DNA of 6,320 nucleotides. Origin: Pseudomonadota bacterium. GTDB lineage: Bacteria > Myxococcota_A > UBA796 > SXON01. A program made the translations under genes and the position numbers. The stretch covers positions 1-6,320 of the forward strand of contig SXOM01000386.1 of NCBI GenBank assembly GCA_005776735.1, read 5' to 3'. Shown here one piece after another: positions 6,298 to 6,320 of the stretch. Position 1 is the stretch's first letter. Each line of letters begins with the position of its first letter. The notes beneath the pieces are model-generated. The model was not told where the DNA came from, ran no database searches, and was given only the letters and a program-made list of their open reading frames with translations.

Positions 6298-6320
6298 CCG
6301 GTGGCGGGGTGGGCGGGCGA

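Noticed and set aside
1..6320. tRNA, rRNA, CRISPR array, insertion sequence or transposase
   Set aside because: No cloverleaf, spaced repeat array, terminal inverted repeats or transposase motifs were seen. The only repeat cluster is at 6248-6297.

Overview
The window is very GC-rich bacterial chromosome. Nearly every base is coding. The gene content suggests a Gram-negative bacterium of the Myxococcota/Bradymonadota type or a relative: acetyl-CoA synthetase, three lipoproteins, a 'planctomycete-type' c-heme protein paired with a DUF1501 protein, and a Thr/Gly/Asp/Pro-rich lipoprotein linker. This placement is an inference from gene style, since there is no rRNA or other marker gene here.

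Layout. Plus strand, 1-745: the last 41 codons of acetyl-CoA synthetase (acs), then after 2 nt a 204-residue permuted papain-fold (NlpC/P60-like, YiiX-type) protein. Minus strand, 6159 down to 753: four genes in one tight run. In order of transcription they are a GH13 alpha-amylase-family lipoprotein (6159-4558), an unrecognised 295-residue lipoprotein (4533-3646), a 538-residue lipoprotein with one CxxCH heme site and DUF1549/DUF1588/DUF1585/DUF1553-like segments (3649-2033), and a DUF1501 protein with a Tat-like signal (2033-753). The junctions are a 24-nt gap with a strong Shine-Dalgarno sequence, a 4-nt ATGA overlap and a 1-nt TGATG overlap, so this is almost certainly one transcript. The plus-strand pair and the minus-strand operon converge, with only 7 nt between stop codons. 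The 161 nt upstream of the operon (6160-6320) hold the only sizeable non-coding stretch: a small AT-richer pocket that may contain the promoter, and a cluster of direct and inverted repeats built around an 18-bp perfect palindrome.

How the genes may work together. All four minus-strand products carry export signals (three lipoboxes, one Tat-like motif), so the operon encodes a set of envelope proteins. The c-heme lipoprotein with a DUF1501 partner is a recurrent, functionally unassigned module in Planctomycetes and Myxococcota-like bacteria. DUF1501 proteins resemble the alkaline phosphatase/sulfatase superfamily. Here the module sits in one transcript with an alpha-glucan-active enzyme and an unknown Cys-containing lipoprotein, and this combination is the most interesting feature of the window. 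A role in surface handling of a glucan or modified polysaccharide is a hypothesis only.
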